A stretch of DNA of 64,000 bases from Arthrobacter_B sp038069765. GTDB lineage: Bacteria > Actinomycetota > Actinomycetes > Actinomycetales > Micrococcaceae. Where the stretch lies: assembly GCF_038069765.1 (NCBI RefSeq), contig NZ_JBBPFS010000005.1, positions 310,001 through 374,000 on the forward strand, written 5' to 3'. Position 1 is the first letter of the stretch, and each line of letters starts with the position of its first letter. The notes below the pieces were generated by a model, which searched no databases, was not told where the DNA came from, and saw only the letters and a program-made list of their open reading frames with translations. The translations under genes and the position numbers were made by a program. Positions 24,938-33,417 of this stretch are shown here, piece after piece.

Positions 24938-26470
24938 ATGTCATCTCGCCGTGCCGTAACGGGTGCCGGTCCCTCCGGAAACTCAGTGTCCGGAGCCTCC
25001 GGATCGCAAAACCCCGGCGGCCGGCATCTGGGGCGCCGCGGCGCTCCGCACGCCGTGCTGCGGGCCGCGGCCATGATTCTGTCCCTGACCCTGGTTTCGG
25101 GTCTGGTCTTTGTGGGTGTGCAGGTTATCCGCCTGCAGAACAACCTGGACACCAAACCGCTGAACCTCGGCTCCGGTCAGGAGTCAGCGCCGCCGGTGGA
25201 CTCCAACACGGATCCGCTGCAGATCCTGATCTTGGGTACGGATAACCGCGACGGCCAGGAAAGCAACAACTCCGACGTCATGATGCTGGCCAACATGTCA
25301 GCGGACCGGTCCCACGTCACGGTGGTCAGTTTCCCCCGCGACCTGCTGGTCCCGCTGCCTGCCTGCACCGATCCGGAAACCGGAACCACCTACCCGGCCA
25401 TGGACCTCGCGCAGATCAACGGCGCCCTGGGCAACGGCGGGCCGGGCTGCACCGTGGCCGCCATCAACGAGCTCACGGGCCTGAGCATCGACCACTTCAT
25501 GATGGCCGACTTTGACGCGGTGAAGGAACTCTCCAACACCCTGGGCGGCGTTGAGGTCTGTGTTAACCAGCCGGTGGAGGACGAACTCTCCGGACTGAGC
25601 CTTCCCGCCGGCGTCAGCAGCGTGCAGGGCGACCAGGCCCTGGCCTTCCTGCGGACCCGCCACGGTTTCGGCAACGGCGGCGATGAGGGCCGAATCCGGG
25701 CGCAGCAGAGTTTCCTGGCCTCCATGGTCCGGAAGGTCCAGGACGAGGGCACGCTCAATAACCTGCCCAAGCTCTATTCCATCGCCGAGACGGTCACCCG
25801 GAACCTGACCGTCGATAAGGAACTGACCAACCCGACGTCGCTGATTGCCCTCGCCGGCCGGCTGAAGGATGTTGACCTCAGCCGGGTGGCCTTTGTTACC
25901 GCCCCGGTGGTGCCGTACGAATACGACAACAACCGGCTGGTCCTGGACGAAGCAGTCTCCGAGCCGCTCTTTACCGCTCTGGTGGAGGACCGGGACATTA
26001 CGGAGCCTGCTCCCGAACCGGAGCCGGACGCTACGGCCCCCGCTGACGGCACCCCGTCCGTCCCGGCGGAGGAAGCACCGCTGTTTGACCCCGCGACCAT
26101 TCCGGTCCGGATCCTCGATGCCACCGGCAGCACCGCGGACGCCGGCACGGAATCGCGTGACCAGGTCCTGGCCGCCCACCTGCTCTCGCAGGGCTACGCG
26201 CTGGCGGATGCCGCCGGCCGGATCGACGACTCCAGCCCGGCGACCCAGATTTTCCATGGCCCCGGTTACCTTGAAATGGCCGAACAGGTGGCCGCAGCAC
26301 TCGGCGTTCCGGCCGTGCAGGTCATGGCCAGCAACCTGGTCAACGGCGTGAGCGTGCAGGTGGGAGAGGACTTCACCACCGGGACCACCATGCCCGACGC
26401 CGGCGACGTGGGCGGACTGAGCGGCCAGACCGCGGCCCAGGTTACGTGCCAGACGGCGTTTGGCAATTAA
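24938..26470 (+). CDS. LytR-CpsA-Psr family protein with LytR_C domain
   Basis: Membrane-anchored enzyme of the LCP family, which transfers lipid-linked glycopolymers to peptidoglycan; 510 residues. A short cytosolic start, one membrane segment (about 46-68), the LCP domain (about 95-250) with ILILGTDNRDGQESNNSDVM and VSFPRDLLVPLP (the arginines that bind pyrophosphate), RTRHGFGNGGDEGRIRAQQ, then a Pro/Glu-rich spacer and a LytR_C domain (about 385-475, VRILDATGSTADAGTESRD). ATG 24938 is preceded by AAGGGG. TACACT at 24861 is a possible -10. It lies alone between era and the leuA leader. Confidence 0.92.
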   Translation: MSSRRAVTGAGPSGNSVSGASGSQNPGGRHLGRRGAPHAVLRAAAMILSLTLVSGLVFVGVQVIRLQNNLDTKPLNLGSGQESAPPVDSNTDPLQILILGTDNRDGQESNNSDVMMLANMSADRSHVTVVSFPRDLLVPLPACTDPETGTTYPAMDLAQINGALGNGGPGCTVAAINELTGLSIDHFMMADFDAVKELSNTLGGVEVCVNQPVEDELSGLSLPAGVSSVQGDQALAFLRTRHGFGNGGDEGRIRAQQSFLASMVRKVQDEGTLNNLPKLYSIAETVTRNLTVDKELTNPTSLIALAGRLKDVDLSRVAFVTAPVVPYEYDNNRLVLDEAVSEPLFTALVEDRDITEPAPEPEPDATAPADGTPSVPAEEAPLFDPATIPVRILDATGSTADAGTESRDQVLAAHLLSQGYALADAAGRIDDSSPATQIFHGPGYLEMAEQVAAALGVPAVQVMASNLVNGVSVQVGEDFTTGTTMPDAGDVGGLSGQTAAQVTCQTAFGN

Positions 26471-26473
26471 CAA

Positions 26474-26503
26474 TTGGGCAGCCCCACAGGCTGCTGTTAG
26501 GGT
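26474..26503 (+). promoter_or_regulatory. Promoter of the leuA leader
   Basis: TTGGGC (26474-26479), 18 bp, TAGGGT (26498-26503). The -10 box ends six bases before GTG 26510, so the RNA probably begins at the leader start codon. Confidence 0.55.
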
Positions 26504-26509
26504 GGTCAC

Positions 26510-26566
26510 GTGCGCGCAGAGCTTCTTCTCCTTAGCTGCCGCGGCGGGGCCATAACCACCAAATAG
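26510..26566 (+). CDS. Leucine leader peptide of leuA
   Basis: GTG to TAG, 18 codons: VRAELLLLSCRGGAITTK, with four consecutive Leu codons (CTT CTT CTC CTT, 26522-26533). It lies 70 bp before leuA. Leader peptides rich in leucine before leuA are known from attenuation studies in actinobacteria, so starvation for leucine should raise leuA expression. No ribosome site is seen; the start looks leaderless. Confidence 0.8.
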   Translation: MRAELLLLSCRGGAITTK

Positions 26567-26636
26567 GCCGCCCCTCGCTGCGGAGTTTGTGTTGCCCGGC
26601 CGCTCTTCTGAACTCCTAGAAAAGGCCCCACCAGAC
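26567..26636 (+). promoter_or_regulatory. leuA leader RNA after the leader peptide
   Basis: The segment can pair in part with the leader peptide's end (GGGG at 26546-26549 with CCCC in GGCCGCCCC, 26567 region) and contains GGCCG / CGGCC arms, so competing structures are possible. I could not find a clean terminator with a U-run, so the exact attenuation switch is unresolved. Confidence 0.4.
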
Positions 26637-28379
26637 ATGCGAAATGCACAGCAGCCCTCGGGAATGCCCATCTCCAAGTACGTTCCCTTCCAGGACCAGA
26701 TCAGTTTTGAACTCCCGGACCGGACGTGGCCGGACAAGCTCATCACCAAGGCGCCGCGCTGGTGCGCGGTGGACCTGCGGGACGGCAACCAGGCCCTGAT
26801 CGATCCCATGAGTCCTGAGCGCAAGCACAAAATGTTCGATCTGCTGGTGAAGATGGGCTACAAGGAAATCGAGGTCGGGTTCCCCTCCGCCTCCCAGCTC
26901 GATTTCGACTTCGTCCGCCAGCTGATCGAAGGCGACCGGATCCCGGACGACGTCACCATCCAGGTGCTCACCCAGTCCCGCGAGCACCTGATCGAGCGCA
27001 CCTATGACTCGCTCGAAGGAGCGGACCGGGCCATCGTGCACCTGTACAACTCCACCTCGGTGCTGCAGCGCAAGGTCGTCTTCAACACCGACCAGGACGG
27101 CATCGTGGACATCGCGCTCTCGGGCGCCCGGCTGTGCAGAAAGTATGAGGAGCAGCTGCGCGGGGTCGAGGTGACCTACGAGTACTCGCCCGAGTCCTAC
27201 ACCGGCACGGAACTGGACTTCGCCCTGCGCATCTCCAACGCCGTCGCCGGGGTGCTGGACGCCTCTCCGGACCGGCAGATGATCCTGAACCTGCCGGCAA
27301 CGGTGGAGATGGCCACCCCCAACGTGTACGCCGACTCCATCGAGTGGATGCACCGCAACCTCGCCAACCGGGACTCCATCATCCTCTCCCTGCACCCGCA
27401 CAATGACCGGGGAACCGGCGTCGCCGCCGCCGAACTGGGCTACCTGGCCGGCGCCGACCGCATTGAGGGCTGCCTCTTCGGCAACGGGGAACGGACCGGG
27501 AACGTGGACCTGGTCACCCTCGGCATGAACATGTTCAGCCAGGGCGTGGACCCGGAGATCGATTTCTCGGACATTGACCACGTCCGCCGCACCGTCGAAT
27601 ACTGCAACCAGCTGCCCGTTCCCGAGCGTTCCCCCTACGGCGGGGACCTGGTGTTCACCGCGTTCTCCGGATCGCACCAGGACGCCATCAAGAAGGGCTT
27701 CGAGTCCATGGAGAAGGACGCCGCTGCTGCCGGCACCACCGTGGACGACATTCCCTGGGCAGTTCCGTACCTGCCCATCGACCCCAAGGACATCGGCCGC
27801 AGCTACGAAGCCGTCATCAGGGTCAACAGCCAGTCCGGCAAGGGCGGCGTGGCCTACCTGCTCAAGAACGAGCACAACATGGACCTGCCGCGGCGCGCCC
27901 AGATCGAGTTTTCCGGCGTCGTCCAGCGCAGGACCGACACCGCCGGCGGCGAGGTTACCGGTGCCGAGCTGTGGAAGGTCTTCCAGGACGAGTACCTGCC
28001 GAACACGCCGGAGTCCGGCGGCGAACCGTGGGGACACTACGCACTCACCTCGGTGAACGCGGACACCGCCGAGGACGGCACCTTCAAGCTGACCGCATCG
28101 CTGATGAACGGCGGCGTCCAGCAGAAGCGCACGGCGACCGGCACCGGCCCCATCGCCGCGCTGCTGGAAATCCTGGGCGAAGACGGCATCGACGTCCGGC
28201 TGCTGGACTACACCGAGCATGCCCTCTCCGCGAGCGGAAACGCCGCTGCGGCCGCGTACGTGGAACTGGCCGTGGGGGAGCGGGTGCTCTGGGGCGTAGG
28301 GATTGATTCCAACACCACCATGTCGGCGCTCAAGGCCGTGATTTCCGCGGTGAACCGGGCAATCCGCGACCGGTCCTGA
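26637..28379 (+). CDS. leuA: 2-isopropylmalate synthase
   Basis: First committed step of leucine synthesis: acetyl-CoA plus 2-oxoisovalerate to 2-isopropylmalate; 580 residues, the long actinobacterial form. The catalytic barrel has the metal/base stretch CAVDLRDGNQALIDPM, EVGFPSASQLDFDF, and the HxH motif SLHPHNDRGTGVAAAELGY. The C-terminal regulatory domain, the site of leucine feedback, spans about 440-580. ATG 26637 (MRNAQQPSGMPISKY) is the usual start; the TTG at 26589 lies in the leader. Control is likely double: leader attenuation and leucine inhibition. Confidence 0.97.
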   Translation: MRNAQQPSGMPISKYVPFQDQISFELPDRTWPDKLITKAPRWCAVDLRDGNQALIDPMSPERKHKMFDLLVKMGYKEIEVGFPSASQLDFDFVRQLIEGDRIPDDVTIQVLTQSREHLIERTYDSLEGADRAIVHLYNSTSVLQRKVVFNTDQDGIVDIALSGARLCRKYEEQLRGVEVTYEYSPESYTGTELDFALRISNAVAGVLDASPDRQMILNLPATVEMATPNVYADSIEWMHRNLANRDSIILSLHPHNDRGTGVAAAELGYLAGADRIEGCLFGNGERTGNVDLVTLGMNMFSQGVDPEIDFSDIDHVRRTVEYCNQLPVPERSPYGGDLVFTAFSGSHQDAIKKGFESMEKDAAAAGTTVDDIPWAVPYLPIDPKDIGRSYEAVIRVNSQSGKGGVAYLLKNEHNMDLPRRAQIEFSGVVQRRTDTAGGEVTGAELWKVFQDEYLPNTPESGGEPWGHYALTSVNADTAEDGTFKLTASLMNGGVQQKRTATGTGPIAALLEILGEDGIDVRLLDYTEHALSASGNAAAAAYVELAVGERVLWGVGIDSNTTMSALKAVISAVNRAIRDRS

Positions 28380-28399
28380 TCCGGAATACCGCCGCGGCG

Positions 28400-28434
28400 G
28401 GCGCACCCGGACACCTTCGGTGCCCGGGTGCGCC
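28400..28434 (+). terminator. Terminator-like hairpin after leuA
   Basis: GGCGCACCCGG and CCGGGTGCGCC pair over 11 bp, with an inner CACC/GGTG stem; no U-run follows. Confidence 0.6.
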
Positions 28435-28466
28435 GCACTTCCGGCCGAACGTGGGAAAATAAGACG

Positions 28467-29219
28467 GTGGCAGGAAAATCATTTGCTTCCCGGACCTATC
28501 GGGACGAGGGCGTCATCCTGCGCACCCACAAGCTGGGTGAGGCGGACCGTATCCTGGTGCTGCTGACACGCAGCCATGGACAGGTGCGCGCCGTGGCCAA
28601 GGGGGTGCGCCGAACTTCGAGCAAGTTCGGTGCCCGGCTGGAGCCGTTCATGGTGGCGGATCTGATGCTCTCCTCGGGGCGGAACCTGGACATCGTTACC
28701 CAGGCCACGACCCTGGGCGCCTACGGGCACGGAATCGTGTCGGATTATGCCCGCTACACCGCGGCCGCAGCCATTGCGGAGACCGCGGAGCGGCTCACCG
28801 ACGTCGACGGCGAATCGGCCAATGCCCACTACCACCTGGTGATCGGCGCACTGGCGGCCCTGAACCGCGGAGCCCACGCTCCGGAGCTGATCCTGGACTC
28901 GTACCTGCTGCGCGCCCTGGCCACCGCAGGCTGGGCGCCGAGCTTCACGGCGTGCGCCCGCTGCGGGGCTCCGGGACCGCATTCGGCGTTTTCCCCGGCC
29001 CTGGGCGGTGCGGTTTGTTCGGCATGCCGTCCCCCGGGTGCAGCCTCGCCCTCGCCCGAGACCATGGTTCTCCTGGCAGCCCTGCTCTCCGGCGACTGGA
29101 AAACCGCCGACGACGCCGGGCAGCAGCCGCGGCGGGAATCGGCCGGCCTGGTGGGCAGCTACCTTCAATGGCACCTGGAACGGGTCGTCAAATCACTTCA
29201 ACATGTGGAGCGTGTCTAA
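28467..29219 (+). CDS. recO: DNA repair protein RecO
   Basis: RecFOR-pathway protein that binds and anneals single-stranded DNA and loads RecA; 250 residues. The OB-fold start reads YRDEGVILRTHKLGEADRIL, followed by VRAVAKGVRRTSSKFGARLE, both diagnostic. A zinc site is formed by CARCG and CSAC (about 176-200). GTG 28467 is chosen; GAAAAT six bases upstream could be a weak -10 of a leaderless transcript. uppS follows after two bases. Confidence 0.94.
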   Translation: MAGKSFASRTYRDEGVILRTHKLGEADRILVLLTRSHGQVRAVAKGVRRTSSKFGARLEPFMVADLMLSSGRNLDIVTQATTLGAYGHGIVSDYARYTAAAAIAETAERLTDVDGESANAHYHLVIGALAALNRGAHAPELILDSYLLRALATAGWAPSFTACARCGAPGPHSAFSPALGGAVCSACRPPGAASPSPETMVLLAALLSGDWKTADDAGQQPRRESAGLVGSYLQWHLERVVKSLQHVERV

Positions 29220-29221
29220 GC

Positions 29222-30031
29222 TTGCGTTCAAAGTCCCCTTCCGTAGGTTCCCCTCCGGCAGCCCGTCCTGCGCCGCACCCCTCCGGGGCAGTGCCGCCGC
29301 CGGTTCCCGCCGACCTGGTGCCGCAACACGTTGCCATCGTCATGGACGGCAACGGACGCTGGGCCAACCAGCGCGGACTGCCCCGCACCGAAGGCCACCG
29401 TGCCGGTGAAGCCGCACTCCTGGACGTCATGGCCGGCGCGGTCGAGATGGGGATCAGGCACGTCTCCGTTTATGCCTTCTCCACGGAGAACTGGAAGCGT
29501 TCCCCGGAAGAGGTCCGCTTCCTGATGGGGTTCAGCCGGGACGTGCTGCGCCGCCAGCGCGACCAGCTCAGCGAGTGGGGCGTCCGCATCCGCTGGTCCG
29601 GCCGCCGCCCGCGGCTCTGGCAGTCGGTGGTCAAGGAACTGGAGATTGCCGAAGAAGCCACCCGGGACAACACCGTGTGCACCCTGAACATGTGCGTGAA
29701 CTACGGGGGGCGGGCCGAGATCACGGACGCAGTGTCCGCCATCGCCGCCGACGTCGCCCGCGGCAAGCTGCGCCCGGGATCCATAACGGAAAAAACCATC
29801 CAGAAATACCTGGACGAACCGGACCTGCCGGACGTGGATCTCTTCCTGCGGACCTCCGGCGAACAGCGGCTGTCCAACTTCATGCTCTGGCAGTCCGCGT
29901 ACGCGGAGATGGTCTTCATGAACACCCTGTGGCCCGACGTGGACCGTCGCACGCTCTGGGAAGCCGTGGAGATCTACGCACGGCGCGACCGGCGGTACGG
30001 GGGAGCGGTGGACCAGGCCTCCCCGGCCTAG
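29222..30031 (+). CDS. uppS: Isoprenyl (undecaprenyl) diphosphate synthase
   Basis: Cis-prenyltransferase that makes the polyprenyl diphosphate carrier for cell-wall synthesis; 269 residues. The catalytic motif is VAIVMDGNGRWANQRGLPR with the conserved Asp, then GHRAGEAALL, VYAFSTENWKRSPEEV and the C-terminal LFLRTSGEQRLSNFMLWQ and YAEMVFMNTLWPDVD. The likely start is TTG 29222, just after the recO stop; the earlier open frame lies inside recO. The first 30 residues are Pro/Ser rich. Chain length of the product cannot be told. Confidence 0.95.
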   Translation: MRSKSPSVGSPPAARPAPHPSGAVPPPVPADLVPQHVAIVMDGNGRWANQRGLPRTEGHRAGEAALLDVMAGAVEMGIRHVSVYAFSTENWKRSPEEVRFLMGFSRDVLRRQRDQLSEWGVRIRWSGRRPRLWQSVVKELEIAEEATRDNTVCTLNMCVNYGGRAEITDAVSAIAADVARGKLRPGSITEKTIQKYLDEPDLPDVDLFLRTSGEQRLSNFMLWQSAYAEMVFMNTLWPDVDRRTLWEAVEIYARRDRRYGGAVDQASPA

Positions 30032-30165
30032 CTGGGCCGAGGCCGCGGCGTCTGTCCAGACCCGCGCCGAACAGCTCGACGCCGGGGGCGGAGGGGGGAG
30101 CGGGAACCGCGCGCCTCACTCCGGGGTGTCTCTCGGCCACGGCTGAATCCTGTAGCGTCGCTGAG

Positions 30166-30921
30166 ATGGAGCGCTCCGAGATGTTCGACATTGCCCACCT
30201 GCGCCATCCAATCGCGGCGCCGGTGGCGCCCGGGCGGCTGCGCGAACTGGTCAGCTGGCTGAGCCCGGGCGAGAGCGCCCGCGCCGTTGACCTCGGGTGC
30301 GGCGAGGGGGAGTGGCTGCAGGAGCTGCTACTCACCCACCCCAGAACCACCGGCGTAGGGATCGACCAGATGGTCCCGGCCTCTGCCGCCCGGCGTGCCG
30401 ACGAGCGCAAGCTGAGCGACCGGGTGCGCTGGATCGAGACGGATGCCGCCACCTGGAACGACGGGGTCTTCGACGTGGTGCTGTGTGTCGGTGCGAGCCA
30501 CGCCTTCGGCCGGCTGGAGGACATGCTGGGCGCTGTCCGGCGGCACCTGCGCCCCGGTGGCCAGGCGCTGATCGGCGACAGCATCTGGGAGGGCACCCCG
30601 TCGGCTTCTGCGCTGGCAGCGCTTGGGGTTTCCGCCGACGCCTATCCCGACCTTGCCGGCCTCGTGCGAGCCTTCCATGAGCACGGGTTCGAGCCGTCGT
30701 ACGGGCACGTCAGCACGTTGGCTGAGTGGGACGACTACCAGTTCAGCTGGACCGGATCACTCGTCGACTGGGCCGTGCGGGAGGCCTCGACGACCGAGGA
30801 TCGTGACCAGGCATTCGCCGCTGCACGTGAGAATCGCGACGCCTGGCTGAGCGGTGCACGGCGCGAGCTGGGGTTTGCAACCTTCGTCCTGCACGACGCC
30901 GCCGTTGGCGTGCGTGACTGA
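30166..30921 (+). CDS. SAM-dependent class I methyltransferase
   Basis: 251 residues with a Rossmann-type SAM fold. Motif I is VDLGCGEGEWLQELL (about 44-58), motif II around GIDQMVPASAARRADE, motif III DVVLCVGASHAFG and post-motif HLRPGGQALIGDSIWEG. It resembles the ubiE-like small-molecule methyltransferases; substrate is unknown. ATG 30166 has TAGCGT seven bases upstream, so it may be leaderless and separately transcribed from uppS, 134 bp before it. Confidence 0.85.
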   Translation: MERSEMFDIAHLRHPIAAPVAPGRLRELVSWLSPGESARAVDLGCGEGEWLQELLLTHPRTTGVGIDQMVPASAARRADERKLSDRVRWIETDAATWNDGVFDVVLCVGASHAFGRLEDMLGAVRRHLRPGGQALIGDSIWEGTPSASALAALGVSADAYPDLAGLVRAFHEHGFEPSYGHVSTLAEWDDYQFSWTGSLVDWAVREASTTEDRDQAFAAARENRDAWLSGARRELGFATFVLHDAAVGVRD

Positions 30922-30951
30922 CCGGCGTTCATTCGGTGCAGGGCCGGGCAG

Positions 30952-32025
30952 CTAGCTTTTCAGCATGAAGGCCCTCGCCCACTGCTCGAGCTTTCCATAG
31001 ACCCGGCGCCGCACCGGTCCCGCCGACAGCAGGACATCGTGCAGAGCGTTTTCGAACCGGTATACGGTGACCTGCGGACCCAGCAGCAGCCCGCGCTGCA
31101 CCATCAGGTTCACGTCCAGGATGGTGTCCGCGGTTTTCATGTTCTCGTTCCAGAGTCCGGCCATGACCGAGCTGGTTGAGGCCATCAGCAGGATGGGCAC
31201 CCGAATATCCAGGCCGCGCGCCACCTGGGCGTGGCCGCTGAGCACCGCGGTGATCCACCCGGCCCGGATCGGCCAGCTCCCCGGCGGTTTCAGCTCCGGG
31301 TCCGGATCCCATTCGCCGTCCGCTTCACGGCTGATGCTGCGCCAGTAGTAGTCCATTTCGGGGACCTTCAGCCGGGCCTTGGGCCGCAGCCGGGCGAGCG
31401 GTTCCAGCAGTGAGGCCGTTGCGTTGCGCACCATCCAGGAGCCGCGCAGCTCCAGCCACGGGCTGTTCAGGATCAGGGCTTCGATGCGGCCGGGGTTCCG
31501 GTGCGCCCACAGTGAGGCCACCAGACCGCCGGTGGAGTGCGCCATCAGGGATATCCGCACCGGGGTGTCCGGACCGCGGTGTTCCCTGATGTGTGCCGTC
31601 AGGGCTGCCAGCGCAGCCTCAATGTCGGCGTCGTACTCCTGCAGGTCCAGAGTGAAGCCTTCGGACTGGCCCGGCAGCAGGCTCCGGCCGTACTTGCGCA
31701 GGTCCAGTGCATAAAAGGCGGCACCGAGGCCGCTCCAGAAGTGGGCCAGCTCCGTCTGGAAGAAGTAGTCGCTCCAGCCGTGGATATAGAGGACGGCGTG
31801 AACCGGCTCCGCTGCCACGGGTGCCCGGAGACCGTGCAGCATCTGCCGCACCCGGCCGGAGAAGGTGGGCGGAGCCGGAGGTTCGGGAGTGTAGGACACC
31901 AGCGTGGCCACCACGGGCCCCTCGTCATCTTCCCCCAGATCCAGGGTCAGACACTGGTAACCGTCGCCGAGGATGTCCGGTTTCCACTGCATGCCGCCGG
32001 TCCCCGTGCCTGTATAGCTACCCAT
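30952..32025 (-). CDS. Alpha/beta hydrolase (lysophospholipase-like)
   Basis: Serine hydrolase of the Hydrolase_4 type; 357 residues. The oxyanion region reads AVLYIHGWSDYFFQTE, the nucleophile elbow MAHSTGGLVASLW (serine in HSTGG), and a C-terminal histidine lies in FENALHDVLLSAGP. There is no signal peptide. The start at ATG 32025 is supported by TACTCT six bases upstream (leaderless); ATG 31992 (MQWKPDIL) is the alternative. It is divergent from pyrD and convergent with the methyltransferase gene. Substrate unknown. Confidence 0.86.
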   Translation of the reverse strand: MGSYTGTGTGGMQWKPDILGDGYQCLTLDLGEDDEGPVVATLVSYTPEPPAPPTFSGRVRQMLHGLRAPVAAEPVHAVLYIHGWSDYFFQTELAHFWSGLGAAFYALDLRKYGRSLLPGQSEGFTLDLQEYDADIEAALAALTAHIREHRGPDTPVRISLMAHSTGGLVASLWAHRNPGRIEALILNSPWLELRGSWMVRNATASLLEPLARLRPKARLKVPEMDYYWRSISREADGEWDPDPELKPPGSWPIRAGWITAVLSGHAQVARGLDIRVPILLMASTSSVMAGLWNENMKTADTILDVNLMVQRGLLLGPQVTVYRFENALHDVLLSAGPVRRRVYGKLEQWARAFMLKS

Positions 32026-32031
32026 ACATCG

Positions 32032-32037
32032 AGAGTA
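32032..32037 (-). promoter_or_regulatory. Candidate -10 box of the hydrolase gene (leaderless)
   Basis: TACTCT on the - strand, six bases before the ATG at 32025. Confidence 0.5.
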
Positions 32038-32048
32038 GCCGCCCTTCT

Positions 32049-32108
32049 GCAGCGAACCGGACAGCAGCGAACCGGACAGCACCGAACCGGACAGCAGCGA
32101 ACCGGACA
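32049..32108. repeat. Four 15-bp tandem repeats between the hydrolase gene and pyrD
   Basis: Unit GCAGCGAACCGGACA, four copies, three identical and one with a single change. They lie upstream of both divergent genes, 12 bp from the hydrolase -10 box. Confidence 0.9.
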
Positions 32109-32208
32109 GGCGCGGGCCGGCTGCGCGGGAACCGGCACAGCTCGATGCGGAGCAGCGAAGTCGTCCATCGGATTTGGCGGAGGCCCGCGGCAGTGCAAGC
32201 ATAAAACC

Positions 32209-33279
32209 ATGCGCGTCTACCCCGCCTTCTTTCGTGCCGTCTTTGCCGGCATGGACCCCGAAAAGGCACACCGAATTGGCTTTGACCTGATCAAGCTTTC
32301 CGCAGGGACCCCCGCCGGTGCGTTGATGCGCCGGCTGATGCGTCCCTCACCGGACCTTCGGGTCCGGGCCTTCGGCCTGGACTTCCCGTCTCCGTTCGGC
32401 CTGGCCGCCGGATTCGACAAGGAAGGATCCGGCATTGTGGCCCTGACCAATATGGGCTTTGGCCACGTGGAAGTGGGAACAGTGACGGGGCGGGCGCAGC
32501 CGGGGAACCCCAAGCCGCGGCTCTTCCGTCTCGTGGAGGACCGCGCCGTCATTAACCGGATGGGCTTCAACAACGACGGCGCTGCTGCCGTGGCTCCCCG
32601 TGTGGCCGCCGCCCGCAAGGCCCTGGCCGCGGCCTACGGGAGCCACCGGCCGGTGATCGGCATCAACATCGGCAAAACCAAGTCCGTGGACCTGGCCGAC
32701 GCGGTGAACGATTACCTGATCAGCACCCGCGAACTGGCACCGCAGGCGGATTACCTCGTGGTGAACGTTTCCTCACCCAATACGCCCGGACTGCGCCGGC
32801 TCCAGAGCATTGAGTCCCTGCGCCCGCTGCTCTCGGCCGTCGGAGCCGCCGCCGACGAAGCGGCCGGACGGCATGTGCCGCTGCTGGTAAAGATTGCGCC
32901 CGACCTCAGCGATGACGACGTCGACGACGTCGCCCGCCTGGCGCTGGACCTCGGACTCGACGGCGTGATTGCAACCAACACGACCATCACCCGCGAAGGC
33001 CTGGTGACCGACCCGGAAAAGGTGATTGCCTGCGGAGTGGGCGGTCTGAGCGGAGCTCCCCTGCGCCGCCGTTCCCTGGAAGTGCTGAAGCGGCTGCGTG
33101 CCGGCCTGGGCGACGGGGGACCGGCGATCATTTCTGTTGGCGGCGTCGAATCAGCCCGCGACGTGCACGAGCGGCTCAAGGCCGGCGCAACCCTGGTGCA
33201 GGGGTACACCGCCTTCCTGTACCAGGGGCCGTTCTGGGCCGCGCGCATCAACCGCCGCCTGGCCCGGCTGCTGAAATAG
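32209..33279 (+). CDS. pyrD: Dihydroorotate dehydrogenase (quinone), class 2
   Basis: FMN enzyme of pyrimidine synthesis, membrane-associated and coupled to the quinone pool; 356 residues. Class 2 features: the N-terminal helical part (PAFFRAVFAGMDPEKAH), FPSPFGLAAGFDKEGSG, VEVGTVTGRAQPGNPKPRLFR, NRMGFNNDG, the catalytic serine loop VVNVSSPNTPGLRRLQ, and FMN-phosphate sites GVGGLSGAPL and ISVGGVESARD. ATG 32209 is the conserved start; the long upstream open frame is antisense to the hydrolase gene. Confidence 0.96.
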   Translation: MRVYPAFFRAVFAGMDPEKAHRIGFDLIKLSAGTPAGALMRRLMRPSPDLRVRAFGLDFPSPFGLAAGFDKEGSGIVALTNMGFGHVEVGTVTGRAQPGNPKPRLFRLVEDRAVINRMGFNNDGAAAVAPRVAAARKALAAAYGSHRPVIGINIGKTKSVDLADAVNDYLISTRELAPQADYLVVNVSSPNTPGLRRLQSIESLRPLLSAVGAAADEAAGRHVPLLVKIAPDLSDDDVDDVARLALDLGLDGVIATNTTITREGLVTDPEKVIACGVGGLSGAPLRRRSLEVLKRLRAGLGDGGPAIISVGGVESARDVHERLKAGATLVQGYTAFLYQGPFWAARINRRLARLLK

Positions 33280-33360
33280 CGACTGGCTCCTAGTTACACC
33301 TGCTGATAGTCACACCTGCCGGATGAGCCCTGCCTGCTGAACCGGCCTCAGGACACGGAC

Positions 33361-33398
33361 GCAAAAATGAAGGGCCGCTCTTCGGAGCGGCCCTTCAT
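33361..33398 (-). terminator. Terminator of the DUF3043 gene
   Basis: ATGAAGGGCCGCTC, loop TTCG, GAGCGGCCCTTCAT: a perfect 14-bp stem with a UUCG tetraloop, followed on the - strand by TTTTTGC. It also faces the end of pyrD. Confidence 0.9.
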
Positions 33399-33417
33399 CA
33401 TCTGGTAAAGAATGCGG

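Noticed and set aside
28952..29221. Longer N-terminus of UppS
   Set aside because: It lies inside recO in another frame and is not UppS-like; the conserved protein starts after the recO stop.
29575..30165. N-terminal domain fused to the methyltransferase
   Set aside because: The frame is an out-of-frame reading of uppS; the methyltransferase starts at ATG 30166.
31537..32208. N-terminal extension of PyrD
   Set aside because: It is antisense to the hydrolase gene; the conserved class 2 start is at 32209.
32026..32271. N-terminal extension of the hydrolase with LSGS repeats
   Set aside because: The repeat peptide comes from the 15-bp DNA repeats; the leaderless -10 box sets the start at 32025.
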